Of a stretch of 64,000 nt of DNA, positions 1-7,830 are shown one piece after another. A program made the translations under genes and the position numbers. The stretch is from Xinfangfangia pollutisoli (GTDB taxonomy: Bacteria; Pseudomonadota; Alphaproteobacteria; Rhodobacterales; Rhodobacteraceae): assembly GCF_020179405.1 (NCBI RefSeq), contig NZ_JAICBZ010000001.1, positions 1 to 64,000 on the forward strand, in the 5' to 3' direction. A model generated the notes under the pieces. The model searched no databases and had not been told where the DNA came from. It worked only from the letters and a program-made list of their open reading frames with translations. Numbering within the stretch: the stretch's first letter is position 1; the number at the start of each line of letters is the position of its first letter.

Positions 1-890
1 CGATGATCACCGAAAATCGCCGCTTCTGGGCCCGGGCCGCGGCCGACACCGACCCTGAGCGCGACGGGGGGCCCGCCGACGGCCAGGCCTCGGCCCTGGG
101 GCTGCTCAGGCCGTCCGGCACGGCCGCGCCTGGGCAGGCGATCCTGGCCGAGGCCGCCCGCTTCGTGGCCGCCCATTGCGACCTGGATGCGATCCGCGCC
201 CTGGCGGCCGCGCGCGCGCTGCCCGGCGCTGTCGCCCCGCCAGTTCCCGCCCCGGGCGAACGCATCGCACTGGCGCGCGATGCGGCGTTTTCCTTCGTCT
301 ATCCGCATCTTCTGGCCGATTGGCGCGCCCAGGGCGCGACGATCCTGCCCTTCTCGCCTTTGGCCGACCAGTCCCCCGACCCCAGCGCCACGGTCTGCTG
401 GCTGCCCGGCGGCTACCCCGAACTGCATGCGCCGCGCCTGGCCGCGGCCGAGGCCTTCCGCGACGGGCTGACCGCCTTTGCCCAGACCCGCCCGATCCAT
501 GGCGAATGCGGCGGCTACATGGCGCTGGGGGCCGGGCTGGTGGCTGCCGATGGCACCCGCCACCGGATGGCCGGGCTTCTGGGGCTTGAGACCAGCTTCG
601 CCAAGCGGCGGATGCATCTGGGCTATCGGCTTGCCCGGCCCTTGCAGGCGCTGCCCGGCCAGACCGCGCCCGCGCTGCGCGGCCACGAATTCCACTACGC
701 TACGATCCTGGCCCAGCCCGATCCGCCGCTGGCCGAGGTCACCGACGCCACCGGCGCGCCCGTGGCCGAGACCGGATCCTTCCGCGACATGGCGCCCGGC
801 GGCCGCGTCTCGGGCACGTTCTTCCACCTGATCGCCCCAGCCGAAACTTCGTCGGCCGAAGCCTTTCCCGCGCAGGATCCCCAGCCATGA
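1..890 (+). CDS. cobB: Cobyrinate a,c-diamide synthase, C-terminal part (cut by window start)
   Basis: This is the C-terminal part of the enzyme that amidates the a and c side chains of cobyrinic acid using glutamine and ATP. The visible 295 residues are mostly the class I glutamine-amidotransferase domain. They show LPGGYPELH (about residues 134-142 counted from base 3), the nucleophile-containing HGECGGYMALG (Cys169), a GHEFHY segment (228-232) and a late GTFFHL (His275), which fits the catalytic His. The N-terminal ATP-binding domain lies outside the window, so the ATG at base 3 is probably not the start. The stop overlaps the next gene by four bases (ATGA), as expected for one cob operon. 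Confidence 0.9.
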   Translation, partial: MITENRRFWARAAADTDPERDGGPADGQASALGLLRPSGTAAPGQAILAEAARFVAAHCDLDAIRALAAARALPGAVAPPVPAPGERIALARDAAFSFVYPHLLADWRAQGATILPFSPLADQSPDPSATVCWLPGGYPELHAPRLAAAEAFRDGLTAFAQTRPIHGECGGYMALGAGLVAADGTRHRMAGLLGLETSFAKRRMHLGYRLARPLQALPGQTAPALRGHEFHYATILAQPDPPLAEVTDATGAPVAETGSFRDMAPGGRVSGTFFHLIAPAETSSAEAFPAQDPQP

Positions 891-1609
891 CCGGCTTTGT
901 CTTCTTCGTCTCTTCCGGCCCCGGCGACCCCGAATTGCTGACGCTGAAGGCCGCCCGCCTGCTGGCCGAGGCCGATGTGGTGCTGTTCGACGATCTGGCC
1001 TCGGGCCCGATCCTGGCCCATGCCGGGCCCGGGGCGGAACTGGTGGCGGTGGGCAAGCGCGCGGGCAAGCCCTCGCCCAAGCAGGACCATGTCAGCCGGC
1101 TGCTGGTCGATCACGCCGCCACAGGCGCGCGGGTGGTGCGGCTGAAATCGGGCGATTCCGGCCTGTTCGGGCGGCTGGAGGAAGAAATCCTGGCGCTGCG
1201 GGCGGCGGGGATCGGCTATGAGATCGTACCGGGCGTGCCCTCGGCCTGTGCGGCGGCCGCGGCGGCGGGCATTCCGCTGACCCGGCGGCTGACGGCGCGG
1301 CGGGTGCAATTCGTGACCGGCGCCGATGTGACCGGCACCCTGCCCGAGGGCCTGAACTGGGCCGCCCTGGCCGATCCGCAGGCCACGACCGTGGTCTTCA
1401 TGGGTCGGCGCAGCTTTCCCGCCCTGGCCGCAAGACTGCTGGCCGAGGGACTTGCCCCCGACACGCCGGCGCTGCTGGCCGAATCCGTCGGCCATCCCGA
1501 GCAGCGGCTGACCCGCAGCACACTTCAGGCCCTGGCCACCACGCTGGCCGATGCCCCCGCCAGCGCGGGCCCGGCGCTGATCCTGTATGGCCCCTTGGCC
1601 GAGGGATAG
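887..1609 (+). CDS. cobA: Uroporphyrinogen-III C-methyltransferase (SUMT)
   Basis: Predicted SAM-dependent methylation of uroporphyrinogen III at C2 and C7 to precorrin-2, the entry to siroheme and cobalamin. The 240-residue length fits a stand-alone SUMT. The N-terminal glycine loop reads SSGPGDPELLTLKA, and the SAM-pocket segments VPGVPSACAAAAAAGIPLTRR and FVTGADVTG are present. The usual LKGGDPFVFGRG motif appears here as LKSGDSGLFGRL, a noticeable deviation. The start overlaps the cobB stop (ATGA), implying translational coupling. A different tetrapyrrole methylase is possible, but the C-terminal pattern favours SUMT. Confidence 0.82.
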   Translation: MTGFVFFVSSGPGDPELLTLKAARLLAEADVVLFDDLASGPILAHAGPGAELVAVGKRAGKPSPKQDHVSRLLVDHAATGARVVRLKSGDSGLFGRLEEEILALRAAGIGYEIVPGVPSACAAAAAAGIPLTRRLTARRVQFVTGADVTGTLPEGLNWAALADPQATTVVFMGRRSFPALAARLLAEGLAPDTPALLAESVGHPEQRLTRSTLQALATTLADAPASAGPALILYGPLAEG

Positions 1610-1613
1610 CGCC

Positions 1614-1949
1614 ATGACCCTGACCGTCACGCTGTGCAGCTCTTGTGCCCTGGGCCGCGCGGGCTTTGCGGCGCCCCTGCGCGCGGCGCTGACCGCGGCC
1701 CGGATCGAGGCGCAGATCGAAGCGCGGCTGCAGATGGTCGACTGCATGTCGGGCTGCACCCGGCCCTCGACCTGCGCCTTCCGCAGCCCCGGCAAGACCG
1801 CCTATCTCTTTGGCGACCTGACCGAAGCCGACCTGCCCGACCTGCTGAATTTCCTGCGCCATTACAGCGCCTCGGCCGATGGCAGCTTCGCCGATGCCCG
1901 GGTTCTGGGCGGGCTGCGGCTGAAGGCGCTGGCGCGCATTCCGCCCTGA
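1614..1949 (+). CDS. DUF1636 small Cys-rich putative metal-binding protein
   Basis: An 111-residue protein beginning MTLTVTLCSSCALGRAG, with later cysteines in VDCMSGCTRPSTCAF (CxxC, then CxxxC and another Cys). This spacing is typical of the DUF1636 family, often found beside cobalamin and CbtA genes and suspected to bind a metal or an Fe-S cluster; no function is established. The ATG at 1614 was chosen because it lies four bases after the cobA stop and because the frame upstream is cobA coding sequence. An earlier ATG at 1587 would lie inside cobA. Confidence 0.75.
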   Translation: MTLTVTLCSSCALGRAGFAAPLRAALTAARIEAQIEARLQMVDCMSGCTRPSTCAFRSPGKTAYLFGDLTEADLPDLLNFLRHYSASADGSFADARVLGGLRLKALARIPP

Positions 1950-2021
1950 ACGGTCGCAGATCGCGCGGGGGGCGGCGGAATCGCGCTTGACCCGGATGCG
2001 GGCATGATGGCAACTGAACGG
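1950..2021. other. Leader region before the cobalamin riboswitch
   Basis: About 70 bases of non-coding sequence between the DUF1636 stop and the riboswitch. The promoter of cbtB-cbtA-cobF should lie here. TTGACCCGG near 1987 is a possible -35 element, but no convincing -10 follows it. No other feature was seen. Confidence 0.35.
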
Positions 2022-2216
2022 GCATGGTGTCCGATCAGGCGCAAAGCGCTCGGACTGAAACGGGAATGGGGAAAGGGCGGACCGAATCCGGCGCCCGAAG
2101 CCCCAACCGCCCCCGCGACTGTAAGCGGAGAGCGGCTTTCCAACGGCCACTGGCCCCGTCACGGGCTGGGAAGGCGGAAAGCACGCTTCGACCCGCGAGT
2201 CAGGAGACCGGCCAGG
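2022..2216 (+). ncRNA. Cobalamin (AdoCbl) riboswitch
   Basis: The conserved core elements of a B12 riboswitch occur in order: a GGTGTCC start, a GGGAATGGGGAAAGGG segment, CCCCGCGACTGTAAGCGG (junction), GCCACTG followed by GGGAAGGC, and finally the B12 box GCGAGTCAGGAGACCGGCC. A short hairpin, CCGTC (2234-2238) with GACGG (2245-2249), sits directly before the AAGGAGAT ribosome binding site of cbtB, so control may act on translation. The element should lower expression of cbtB, cbtA and cobF when cobalamin is plentiful. The 5' boundary is approximate. Confidence 0.93.
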
Positions 2217-2263
2217 CATGAAGGCAACAACCGCCGTCGGGTGTGACGGTAAGGAGATGAAAG

Positions 2264-2440
2264 ATGACCAATACCCAGACCGCGCCCCGCGCCTCTGACA
2301 AGTCTTCGGCTCTGACCGCCGTGGTCTTCCTGGCCCTGCTGGGCGTGGCGACGCTGTTCGTCGCCGGCCATGCGCAATCGGCGGCGCTGCATGACGCAGC
2401 CCATGACGTGCGCCACGCCACCGGCTTCCCCTGCCACTGA
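2264..2440 (+). CDS. cbtB: CbtB, small membrane subunit of a putative cobalt transporter
   Basis: A 58-residue protein with a short N-terminal tail, one hydrophobic segment (LTAVVFLALLGVATLFVAG, about residues 17-35) and a C-terminal tail containing several His (HDAAHDVRHATGFPCH). This matches CbtB, found next to CbtA and predicted to take part in cobalt uptake for B12 synthesis. The start has a strong AAGGAGATGAAAG ribosome binding site directly downstream of the riboswitch. The stop lies four bases before the cbtA start, so the two are probably translated together. Confidence 0.85.
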   Translation: MTNTQTAPRASDKSSALTAVVFLALLGVATLFVAGHAQSAALHDAAHDVRHATGFPCH

Positions 2441-2444
2441 CGCC

Positions 2445-3194
2445 ATGTTCCGGAAAATGTTGGCCAGCGCGGTGTTCGCTGGCGTTGCGGCGGGGTTGCT
2501 TGCGACCCTGCTGCATTTCGTTTTCGTGCAGAAGTCTCTGCTTCTGGCGGAAGAATATGAAAGCGGCGCCGTCAGCCATTTCCAGGGTGCGGCCCCGGCC
2601 GGGCATGACCACGGAGCGGCGGCCGAACCGGCCGGGACCGAGGCGCATGATCACGCCGCGCATGATCATGGCGACGCCGAGGCCGAGCCGTCCGATCTGC
2701 AGCGCAATGCCCTGACCGGGCTGTTCTCGATCCTGGTCTATACCGGCTATGCGATGGTGCTGGTGGCAGGTTTCGGTCTGGCCATTGCCTATGGGCGGCG
2801 GATCGGCGCGCGCGAGGGGCTGCTTTGGGGCCTTGCCGGCTATGCCGCCTTCCAGCTGGCCCCGGCACTGGGGCTTGCGCCGGAACTGCCCGGCACGGCC
2901 GCCGCAGACCTTGCCGCGCGGCAGGTCTGGTGGTGGGGCACCGTTCTGGCGACGGGGGCCGGGCTGGCGCTGCTGGCCTATGGGCGCGGCCCGATCTATG
3001 TGGTGCTGGCCCTGGTGCTTCTGGCGGCCCCGCATCTGATCGGCGCGCCGCATCTGGACGGCTTCGCGGGCGTGGCCCCGCCGGAACTGGCCGCGACCTT
3101 CGCGGCGCGGGTTCTGGGCGTGGGCCTGGCGGTCTGGGCGGTTCTGGGCTGGACGGCCGGAGCGATCTGGTCGAAGGAAACCGCACAGGCCTAG
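2445..3194 (+). CDS. cbtA: CbtA, putative cobalt transporter membrane subunit
   Basis: A 249-residue integral membrane protein. A first membrane segment (about residues 6-26) is followed by a His-rich loop with GHDHG and HDHAAHDHGD (about residues 54-78), a likely cobalt-binding region, and then four or more further hydrophobic segments. This is the CbtA pattern. Together with CbtB it is predicted to import Co2+ for cobalamin synthesis. The ATG at 2445 was chosen because it follows the cbtB stop directly and removes 25 out-of-family residues of a longer open frame. Riboswitch control is shared with cbtB. Confidence 0.87.
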   Translation: MFRKMLASAVFAGVAAGLLATLLHFVFVQKSLLLAEEYESGAVSHFQGAAPAGHDHGAAAEPAGTEAHDHAAHDHGDAEAEPSDLQRNALTGLFSILVYTGYAMVLVAGFGLAIAYGRRIGAREGLLWGLAGYAAFQLAPALGLAPELPGTAAADLAARQVWWWGTVLATGAGLALLAYGRGPIYVVLALVLLAAPHLIGAPHLDGFAGVAPPELAATFAARVLGVGLAVWAVLGWTAGAIWSKETAQA

Positions 3195-3210
3195 CCGCAT
3201 GGCCCTTGTC

Positions 3211-3231
3211 GCCGCGGTTTTGCGCCGCGGC
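3211..3231 (+). terminator. Hairpin between cbtA and cobF
   Basis: GCCGCGG (3211-3217) pairs with CCGCGGC (3225-3231) around a TTTTGCG loop. There is no U-run after the stem, so it is more likely a partial attenuator or mRNA-stability element than a full terminator. Confidence 0.35.
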
Positions 3232-3254
3232 GGCAGCACTTCAAGGATGACCCC

Positions 3255-4025
3255 GTGATCCAGCTTTCCCTGATCGGCATCGGCACCGGCAATCCCGACC
3301 ATGTCACCGCGCAGGCCGCCCAGGCCATGGCCGCCGCCGATCTGATCCTGGTGCCCCTGAAGGGCGAGGAGAAGGCCGATCTGGCGGGGCTGCGCCATCA
3401 GATCATCGCCCGCTGCGTGACGGGCGCGCAGACCCGGGTTCAGGGCTTCGACCTGCCCGTACGCGACCCGGCGACGCCGGATTACCTGCAGCGCGTCAAT
3501 GACTGGCACGATGCGATCGCCCTGGCCTGGGAGGCGGCGATCCGCGCCCATCTGGATCAGGGCGGCGGCCCGCGCGTGGCGCTGCTGATCTGGGGCGATC
3601 CCTCGCTTTACGACAGCTCGCTGCGCATCACCGAGCGGCTGGCGCGGCAGATGCCTTTGACCCTGACGGTCATCCCCGGCATCACCGCCATTCAGGCGCT
3701 GTGCGCCGCCCATGCCATTCCGTTGAACGATCTGGGCGGGCCGGTGCATCTGACCACCGGGCGGCGCCTGCGCGAGGGCGGCTGGCCCGCGGGCGCGGAT
3801 ACGGTCGTCGTGATGCTGGATGCCGGCGGGGCCTTCACCGCGCTGGACCCGGCCGGGATCTCGATCTGGTGGGGCGCCTATCTGGGCATGGCCGAGGAAT
3901 TGCGGATCGCGGGCCCGCTGGCCGAATGCGCCCCGCGCATCCTGGCCACCCGGGCCAAGGCACGCCAGCAGCATGGCTGGATCATGGATATCTACCTGAT
4001 GCGGCGCGTGACAGGCGCGGCCTGA
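3255..4025 (+). CDS. cobF: Precorrin-6A synthase (deacetylating)
   Basis: Predicted C1-methylation and deacetylation step of aerobic cobalamin synthesis (precorrin-5 to precorrin-6A) with SAM. The 256 residues start MIQLSLIGIGTGNPDHVTAQA, a tetrapyrrole methylase N-terminus. They also show the CobF-type LVPLKGEEKADL, LLIWGDPSLYDSSLRI and VIPGITAIQALCAAHAIPLN segments. The start is GTG with an AAGGA site about eight bases upstream. Presence of cobF shows that the aerobic B12 route is used. It sits 60 bp after cbtA and is probably in the same riboswitch-controlled transcript. Confidence 0.9.
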   Translation: MIQLSLIGIGTGNPDHVTAQAAQAMAAADLILVPLKGEEKADLAGLRHQIIARCVTGAQTRVQGFDLPVRDPATPDYLQRVNDWHDAIALAWEAAIRAHLDQGGGPRVALLIWGDPSLYDSSLRITERLARQMPLTLTVIPGITAIQALCAAHAIPLNDLGGPVHLTTGRRLREGGWPAGADTVVVMLDAGGAFTALDPAGISIWWGAYLGMAEELRIAGPLAECAPRILATRAKARQQHGWIMDIYLMRRVTGAA

Positions 4026-4153
4026 CCCCGCGCTTTGCCCGGGCACTGCCCCGACCTTTGCCCGACCTGTGCCCAGTCTTTCGGCACATGCTGCAAAACC
4101 GGGCCGCTTCACGGCGCAACCGGGCCGGCAGCTGCGGGTTGGGAACACAATGG

Positions 4154-4192
4154 TTGACCCATTGTAGACAGCTGTATACAAATGCATCCATC
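4154..4192 (+). promoter_or_regulatory. Promoter and palindromic GntR-type operator upstream of bisC-like gene
   Basis: TTGACC (4154-4159) is a good -35, followed by TATACA/TACAAA (4175-4182) as -10. Bases 4162-4181 read TTGTAGACAGCTGTATACAA, a 20-bp palindrome broken at one symmetric pair, lying over the spacer and -10. The core is GTAGAC-AGCT-GTATAC. A nearly identical site occurs at 62534-62553. ATGCATCC follows at 4182-4189 and recurs in the palindromes upstream of the nearer gntR gene (7775-7782). Repression by one or both GntR proteins of this window is inferred. Confidence 0.6.
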
Positions 4193-4287
4193 ATCAGCAT
4201 GACGCCGCCTCGGCCCGCCTTCTTACGGTCGGCCGGCCCGACCCGCCTGCAGGCAGGCCGGCAGGATGTCTGCGCCCCGCGACAAGG

Positions 4288-6648
4288 ATGGCGTTCAAGA
4301 TGACCAGGGAAGTTCCGCCCGCCCCCGCCCGCCCGGGCCGCTTTCACAGCAGCCATTGGGGTGCCTTCAGCGCCACAAGCGATGCGGACGGGCTGCGCAT
4401 CGCGCCCTTGCCGGGCGACCCCGCGCCCTCGGCCCTGCTGCAGAACATCCCGGCCGCGCTGACCCACCCCGCCCGGATCGCCCGGCCGCTGGTGCGGCGC
4501 GGCTGGCTGGCCGACGGCCCCGGCCCCGATCCGCGCCGCGGCAGCGACGATTACCTTGCCCTGCCCTGGGACGAGGCGCTTGACCTGGCCGCGGCCGAGT
4601 TGAAACGGCTGGGCGCCGGCGCGGACTGGACCGAGGCGGATCTGCCCGGCCGCCATGTCTTTGGCGGGTCGTATGGCTGGTCCTCGGCGGGGCGCTTCCA
4701 CCATGCGCAAAGCCAGGTCCACCGCTTCCTGAACACCGCCTTCGGCGGCTATGTCGGCTCGGTCGAATCCTATTCCAGCGCCGCGGGATCGGTGATCCTG
4801 GACCTGGTCACCGGCAATTGGCGCCGCCTGTCGCGCGAGGGCGGATGGTGGGACCATATCCGCGACCGGACCGAATTGGTGATCGCCTTTGGCGGGCTGC
4901 CGCTGAAGAACCTGGCGGTCAGCCCCGGGGGCATCTCGCAGCATGGCGCCGCCGCGGCGATCCGGGCCGCCCGCGCCCGCGGCGCCCGCTTCGTCTCGGT
5001 CAGCGCGCTGGCCGATGACATGCCGCCCGAGGCCGCGGCCGATCGGCTGGTGCCGCGCCCGGCCACCGATGTGGCGCTGATGCTGGGCATGGCACACCGG
5101 CTGATCGAGACGGGCGCCGTCGACCGCGCCTATCTGGACGCCTTCACCACCGGCTGGCCCGCGCTGGAGGCCTATATCCTGGGGCAAAGCGACGGCCAGC
5201 CCAAGACCCCCGCCTGGGCCGAGGCGATTTGCGGCGTCGCGGCCGGGCAGATCGCTGACCTGGCCGATCTGGCCGCGCGCAAGCGCACCATCGTGACCAT
5301 CGCCTATGGCTTGCAGCGCGCCCAGAATGGCGAGCAGCCGGTCTGGATGGCGCTGGCGCTGGCGTGCATGCTGGGCGGCGGCCAAAGGCCGGGGGCGGGG
5401 TTTTCCTATGCGCTCGGCTCGATGGGCAATCACGGCAAGCCGCAGCTGGGCGTGCCGACGCCGACGCTGCCGCAGGGCGTGAACCGCGCCGGCGATTTCA
5501 TCCCGGTCGCGCGGATCGCCGATCTGCTGCTGCATCCCGGCGCCGCGTACAGCTATCGCGGCACGACCCGGCACTATGGGCAGATCCGCCTGGTCTACTG
5601 GGCCGGCGGCAACCCGTTTCACCATCATCAGGATCTGGGCCGGCTGCGCCGGGCCTTCGCGCGGCCCGAGACGATCATCGTGCATGACAGCGTCAGCACC
5701 GCCACCACCGCGCATGCCGATATCGTCTTTCCCGCCACCCTGACCGCCGAGCGCGACGATATCGGCGCCAGCGCGGGCGATCCGCTGCTGGTGCCGATGC
5801 GCCAGCTGGCCGAACCCTATGCGCAGGCGCGCGACGACTACCGGATCTTCTGCGATCTGGCCGCCCGGCTGGGCTGTCTGGAGCCGTTCTCGGAAGGCCG
5901 CAGCGCGCGCGACTGGCTGGATCACCTGTATCAGGACACCAGGGCGGCGTTGCAGGATCAGGGCCTGCCCGCCCCGGATTTCGACCATTTCTTCGACGGC
6001 CCGCCGCTGGCGCTGCCGGTCTCGGACGCGCCCGGCATGATGGAGGCCTATCACGCCGACCCCGCCCGCCACCCGCTGGCCACGCCCAGCGGACGGATCG
6101 AACTGTCCTCGGCCCGGGTGGCCGCAAGCGGCCTTCCCGCGCATCCGGCCTGGATCCCGCCCGAGGAATGGCTGGGCGCGGCCCTGGCCCGCCGCCATCC
6201 GTTCCAGTTGATCGCCAACCAACCCGCCGGACGGCTGCACAGCCAGCTGGATTTCGGGCCGACAAGCCAGGCGACCAAGGTGCAGGGGCGCGAGGTGGTG
6301 CGGATGAACCCCGCCGACGCGCTGCGGCTGGGCCTCCGCGACGGCGAGGTGCTGCGGCTGTGGAACGACCAGGGCGCGGCGCTGGCGGTGGCCCGCCCGG
6401 ACCCGGGCGTCGCGCCTTCGGTGCTGCAGCTGTCGACCGGCGCCTGGTATGCCCCGCGCGAGATTGACGGCCTGGGCATGGTCTGCGTCAACGGCAACCC
6501 CAATGCCCTGACCGCCGATCGCCCGGCCTCGGCGCTGAGCCAGGGCTGCGCGGGCCAGCTTTGCCTGGTCTCGGTCGCGCGGCTGACCGGGCCCGATCCG
6601 GGCGTGGTGGCGCATGCCGACATTCTGCCGCGCCCGGCCGGGGCCTAG
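4288..6648 (+). CDS. Molybdopterin oxidoreductase, biotin/DMSO sulfoxide reductase type
   Basis: A 786-residue molybdenum enzyme of the DMSO reductase family. The N-terminus has no twin-arginine signal and no CxxC Fe-S motif, so it should be cytoplasmic like BisC. The active-site region GGSYGWSSAGRFHHAQSQ supplies Tyr129 and Trp131. ESYSSAAGS supplies Ser163, aligned with the serine ligand of molybdenum in DMSO reductase. The C-terminal cofactor-binding domain (about 610-770) contains VNGNPNALTADRPASALSQG. It probably reduces an S- or N-oxide; the natural substrate is not visible. It is followed by an AbrB membrane protein 63 bp downstream. Confidence 0.85.
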   Translation: MAFKMTREVPPAPARPGRFHSSHWGAFSATSDADGLRIAPLPGDPAPSALLQNIPAALTHPARIARPLVRRGWLADGPGPDPRRGSDDYLALPWDEALDLAAAELKRLGAGADWTEADLPGRHVFGGSYGWSSAGRFHHAQSQVHRFLNTAFGGYVGSVESYSSAAGSVILDLVTGNWRRLSREGGWWDHIRDRTELVIAFGGLPLKNLAVSPGGISQHGAAAAIRAARARGARFVSVSALADDMPPEAAADRLVPRPATDVALMLGMAHRLIETGAVDRAYLDAFTTGWPALEAYILGQSDGQPKTPAWAEAICGVAAGQIADLADLAARKRTIVTIAYGLQRAQNGEQPVWMALALACMLGGGQRPGAGFSYALGSMGNHGKPQLGVPTPTLPQGVNRAGDFIPVARIADLLLHPGAAYSYRGTTRHYGQIRLVYWAGGNPFHHHQDLGRLRRAFARPETIIVHDSVSTATTAHADIVFPATLTAERDDIGASAGDPLLVPMRQLAEPYAQARDDYRIFCDLAARLGCLEPFSEGRSARDWLDHLYQDTRAALQDQGLPAPDFDHFFDGPPLALPVSDAPGMMEAYHADPARHPLATPSGRIELSSARVAASGLPAHPAWIPPEEWLGAALARRHPFQLIANQPAGRLHSQLDFGPTSQATKVQGREVVRMNPADALRLGLRDGEVLRLWNDQGAALAVARPDPGVAPSVLQLSTGAWYAPREIDGLGMVCVNGNPNALTADRPASALSQGCAGQLCLVSVARLTGPDPGVVAHADILPRPAGA

Positions 6649-6711
6649 CGCGATGGCCGCCCCTTCGCCGGCCGGCCCGCGACGCGCGGGGCCCGATCCC
6701 GGGTCGCTGGC

Positions 6712-7746
6712 ATGAGCGGGCTCGCCGCACTTCCGGCGCTGTACCTGGTGGCGGGCTGCACCGCCTATGTCTTCGCCTGGGCAGGCGTGCCGCTGGCCTG
6801 GCTGCTGGGCCCGCTGACCTCGACCGCGGTGCTGACGATGACCGGGCTGAACAGGACCGTGGTCCCGGTGATGACCCGGCCCTTCGGCCAGATCGTCGTG
6901 GCAACCTTTGTCGGCGCGCATTTCACCCCCGACGCGCTGCATGCGCTGCTGGCCAGCGCGCCGCTTCTGCTGACCGCGACCTGCGGCGTCCTTGCCGCCG
7001 CGGCGCTGGTCGCGCGGTTGCAGATGCGGCTGGGCGGCAGCGACCGGGTGACCGCGCTGCTCGCCTGCGTGCCGACATCTCCGGTCGAGGCGGGGGTGCT
7101 GGCCGAAAGGTTCGGCGTCGACCCGGCGCCGGTGATCCTGGCGCAGACGATGCGGATCATCATGGTCGTGTCGCTGGTGCCGGTGCTGCTGCTTCTGGGC
7201 GCGGCGCAGGGCAATCTGCCACCGGCCGCCCCGCATCAGGGCGGCGTGGCCGGCATGGCGCTGACCCTGGCCGCCGCGCTGGCGGGGCCTGCCCTGCTGC
7301 GCTGGGGCCGGATCAGCAACCCCTTCTTCCTGGGCCCGCTTTTCACCGCGGCGCTGCTGTCGGCGCTGGACCTGCCCAGCTATGACCTGCCCGCGCCACT
7401 GCTGTCGGCGGCGCAGATCCTGCTGGGCACCTGGCTGGGCGCCTGCCTGCGCCCCGATCTGCTGCTGCGGCAAAGGCGGCTGATCGCGGCGATGCTGCTG
7501 TCCTCGTTCCTGCTGATTGCCAGCTGCGCCCTGGCCGCCTGGGGCCTGAGCGCGCTGTTCGCCGCCCCCTTCCCGACCGTGATGCTGGGAATGGCGCCGG
7601 GCGGGGTTACGGAAATGGCGCTGACCGCCGGGCTGCTGGGCCTGGACGTGGCGTTTGTCACCGCGATGCAGATCACCCGGATCTTCCTGATCATGCCCAA
7701 TCTGGCCCGGCTGGTGCGCCTGACCGCGCGTCGCCTGCACTATTGA
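6712..7746 (+). CDS. AbrB-family integral membrane protein
   Basis: 344 residues with roughly ten hydrophobic segments. Two related halves end in proline/glycine motifs, the second containing MAPGGVTEMALTAG (about residues 297-310), which is typical of the AbrB family (PF05145, named from an ammonia monooxygenase regulator context). Members are probably transporters of unknown substrate. It follows the molybdoenzyme by 63 bp on the same strand and precedes a gntR gene, so it is likely part of the same control unit. A second protein of the same family and exactly the same length is encoded at 62575-63609. Confidence 0.75.
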   Translation: MSGLAALPALYLVAGCTAYVFAWAGVPLAWLLGPLTSTAVLTMTGLNRTVVPVMTRPFGQIVVATFVGAHFTPDALHALLASAPLLLTATCGVLAAAALVARLQMRLGGSDRVTALLACVPTSPVEAGVLAERFGVDPAPVILAQTMRIIMVVSLVPVLLLLGAAQGNLPPAAPHQGGVAGMALTLAAALAGPALLRWGRISNPFFLGPLFTAALLSALDLPSYDLPAPLLSAAQILLGTWLGACLRPDLLLRQRRLIAAMLLSSFLLIASCALAAWGLSALFAAPFPTVMLGMAPGGVTEMALTAGLLGLDVAFVTAMQITRIFLIMPNLARLVRLTARRLHY

Positions 7747-7762
7747 CGCATGTCCCGGCATT

Positions 7763-7784
7763 CATCCAACTTGGATGCATCCGA
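7763..7784 (+). promoter_or_regulatory. Overlapping palindromes upstream of gntR (candidate autoregulatory operator)
   Basis: CATCCAACTTGGATG (7763-7777) is a perfect 15-bp palindrome, and TTGGATGCATCCGA (7771-7784) is a second one broken at a single pair; they share a TTGGAT half. ATCC half-sites of this kind resemble operators of FadR/VanR-type GntR proteins. The position 47-68 bp before the gntR start suggests autoregulation (inference). Confidence 0.5.
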
Positions 7785-7830
7785 AAACACGTGTACTCCT
7801 GACAGGAAATAACATTTCGAGACAGCCCGT

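Noticed and set aside
2218-2298. A 26-residue open frame starting right after the riboswitch and overlapping cbtB out of frame
   Set aside because: No ribosome binding site of its own apart from riboswitch sequence; most likely chance.
1398-4187. A 929-codon open frame on the minus strand across the cobalamin genes
   Set aside because: It runs opposite to well-identified cob genes and through the riboswitch. It is rich in Arg, Gln, His and Gly without domains, the usual product of G+C-rich third positions read in antisense.
3982-7761. A 1259-codon minus-strand open frame across the molybdoenzyme and abrB genes
   Set aside because: Same low-complexity antisense character; the plus strand holds two recognised families.
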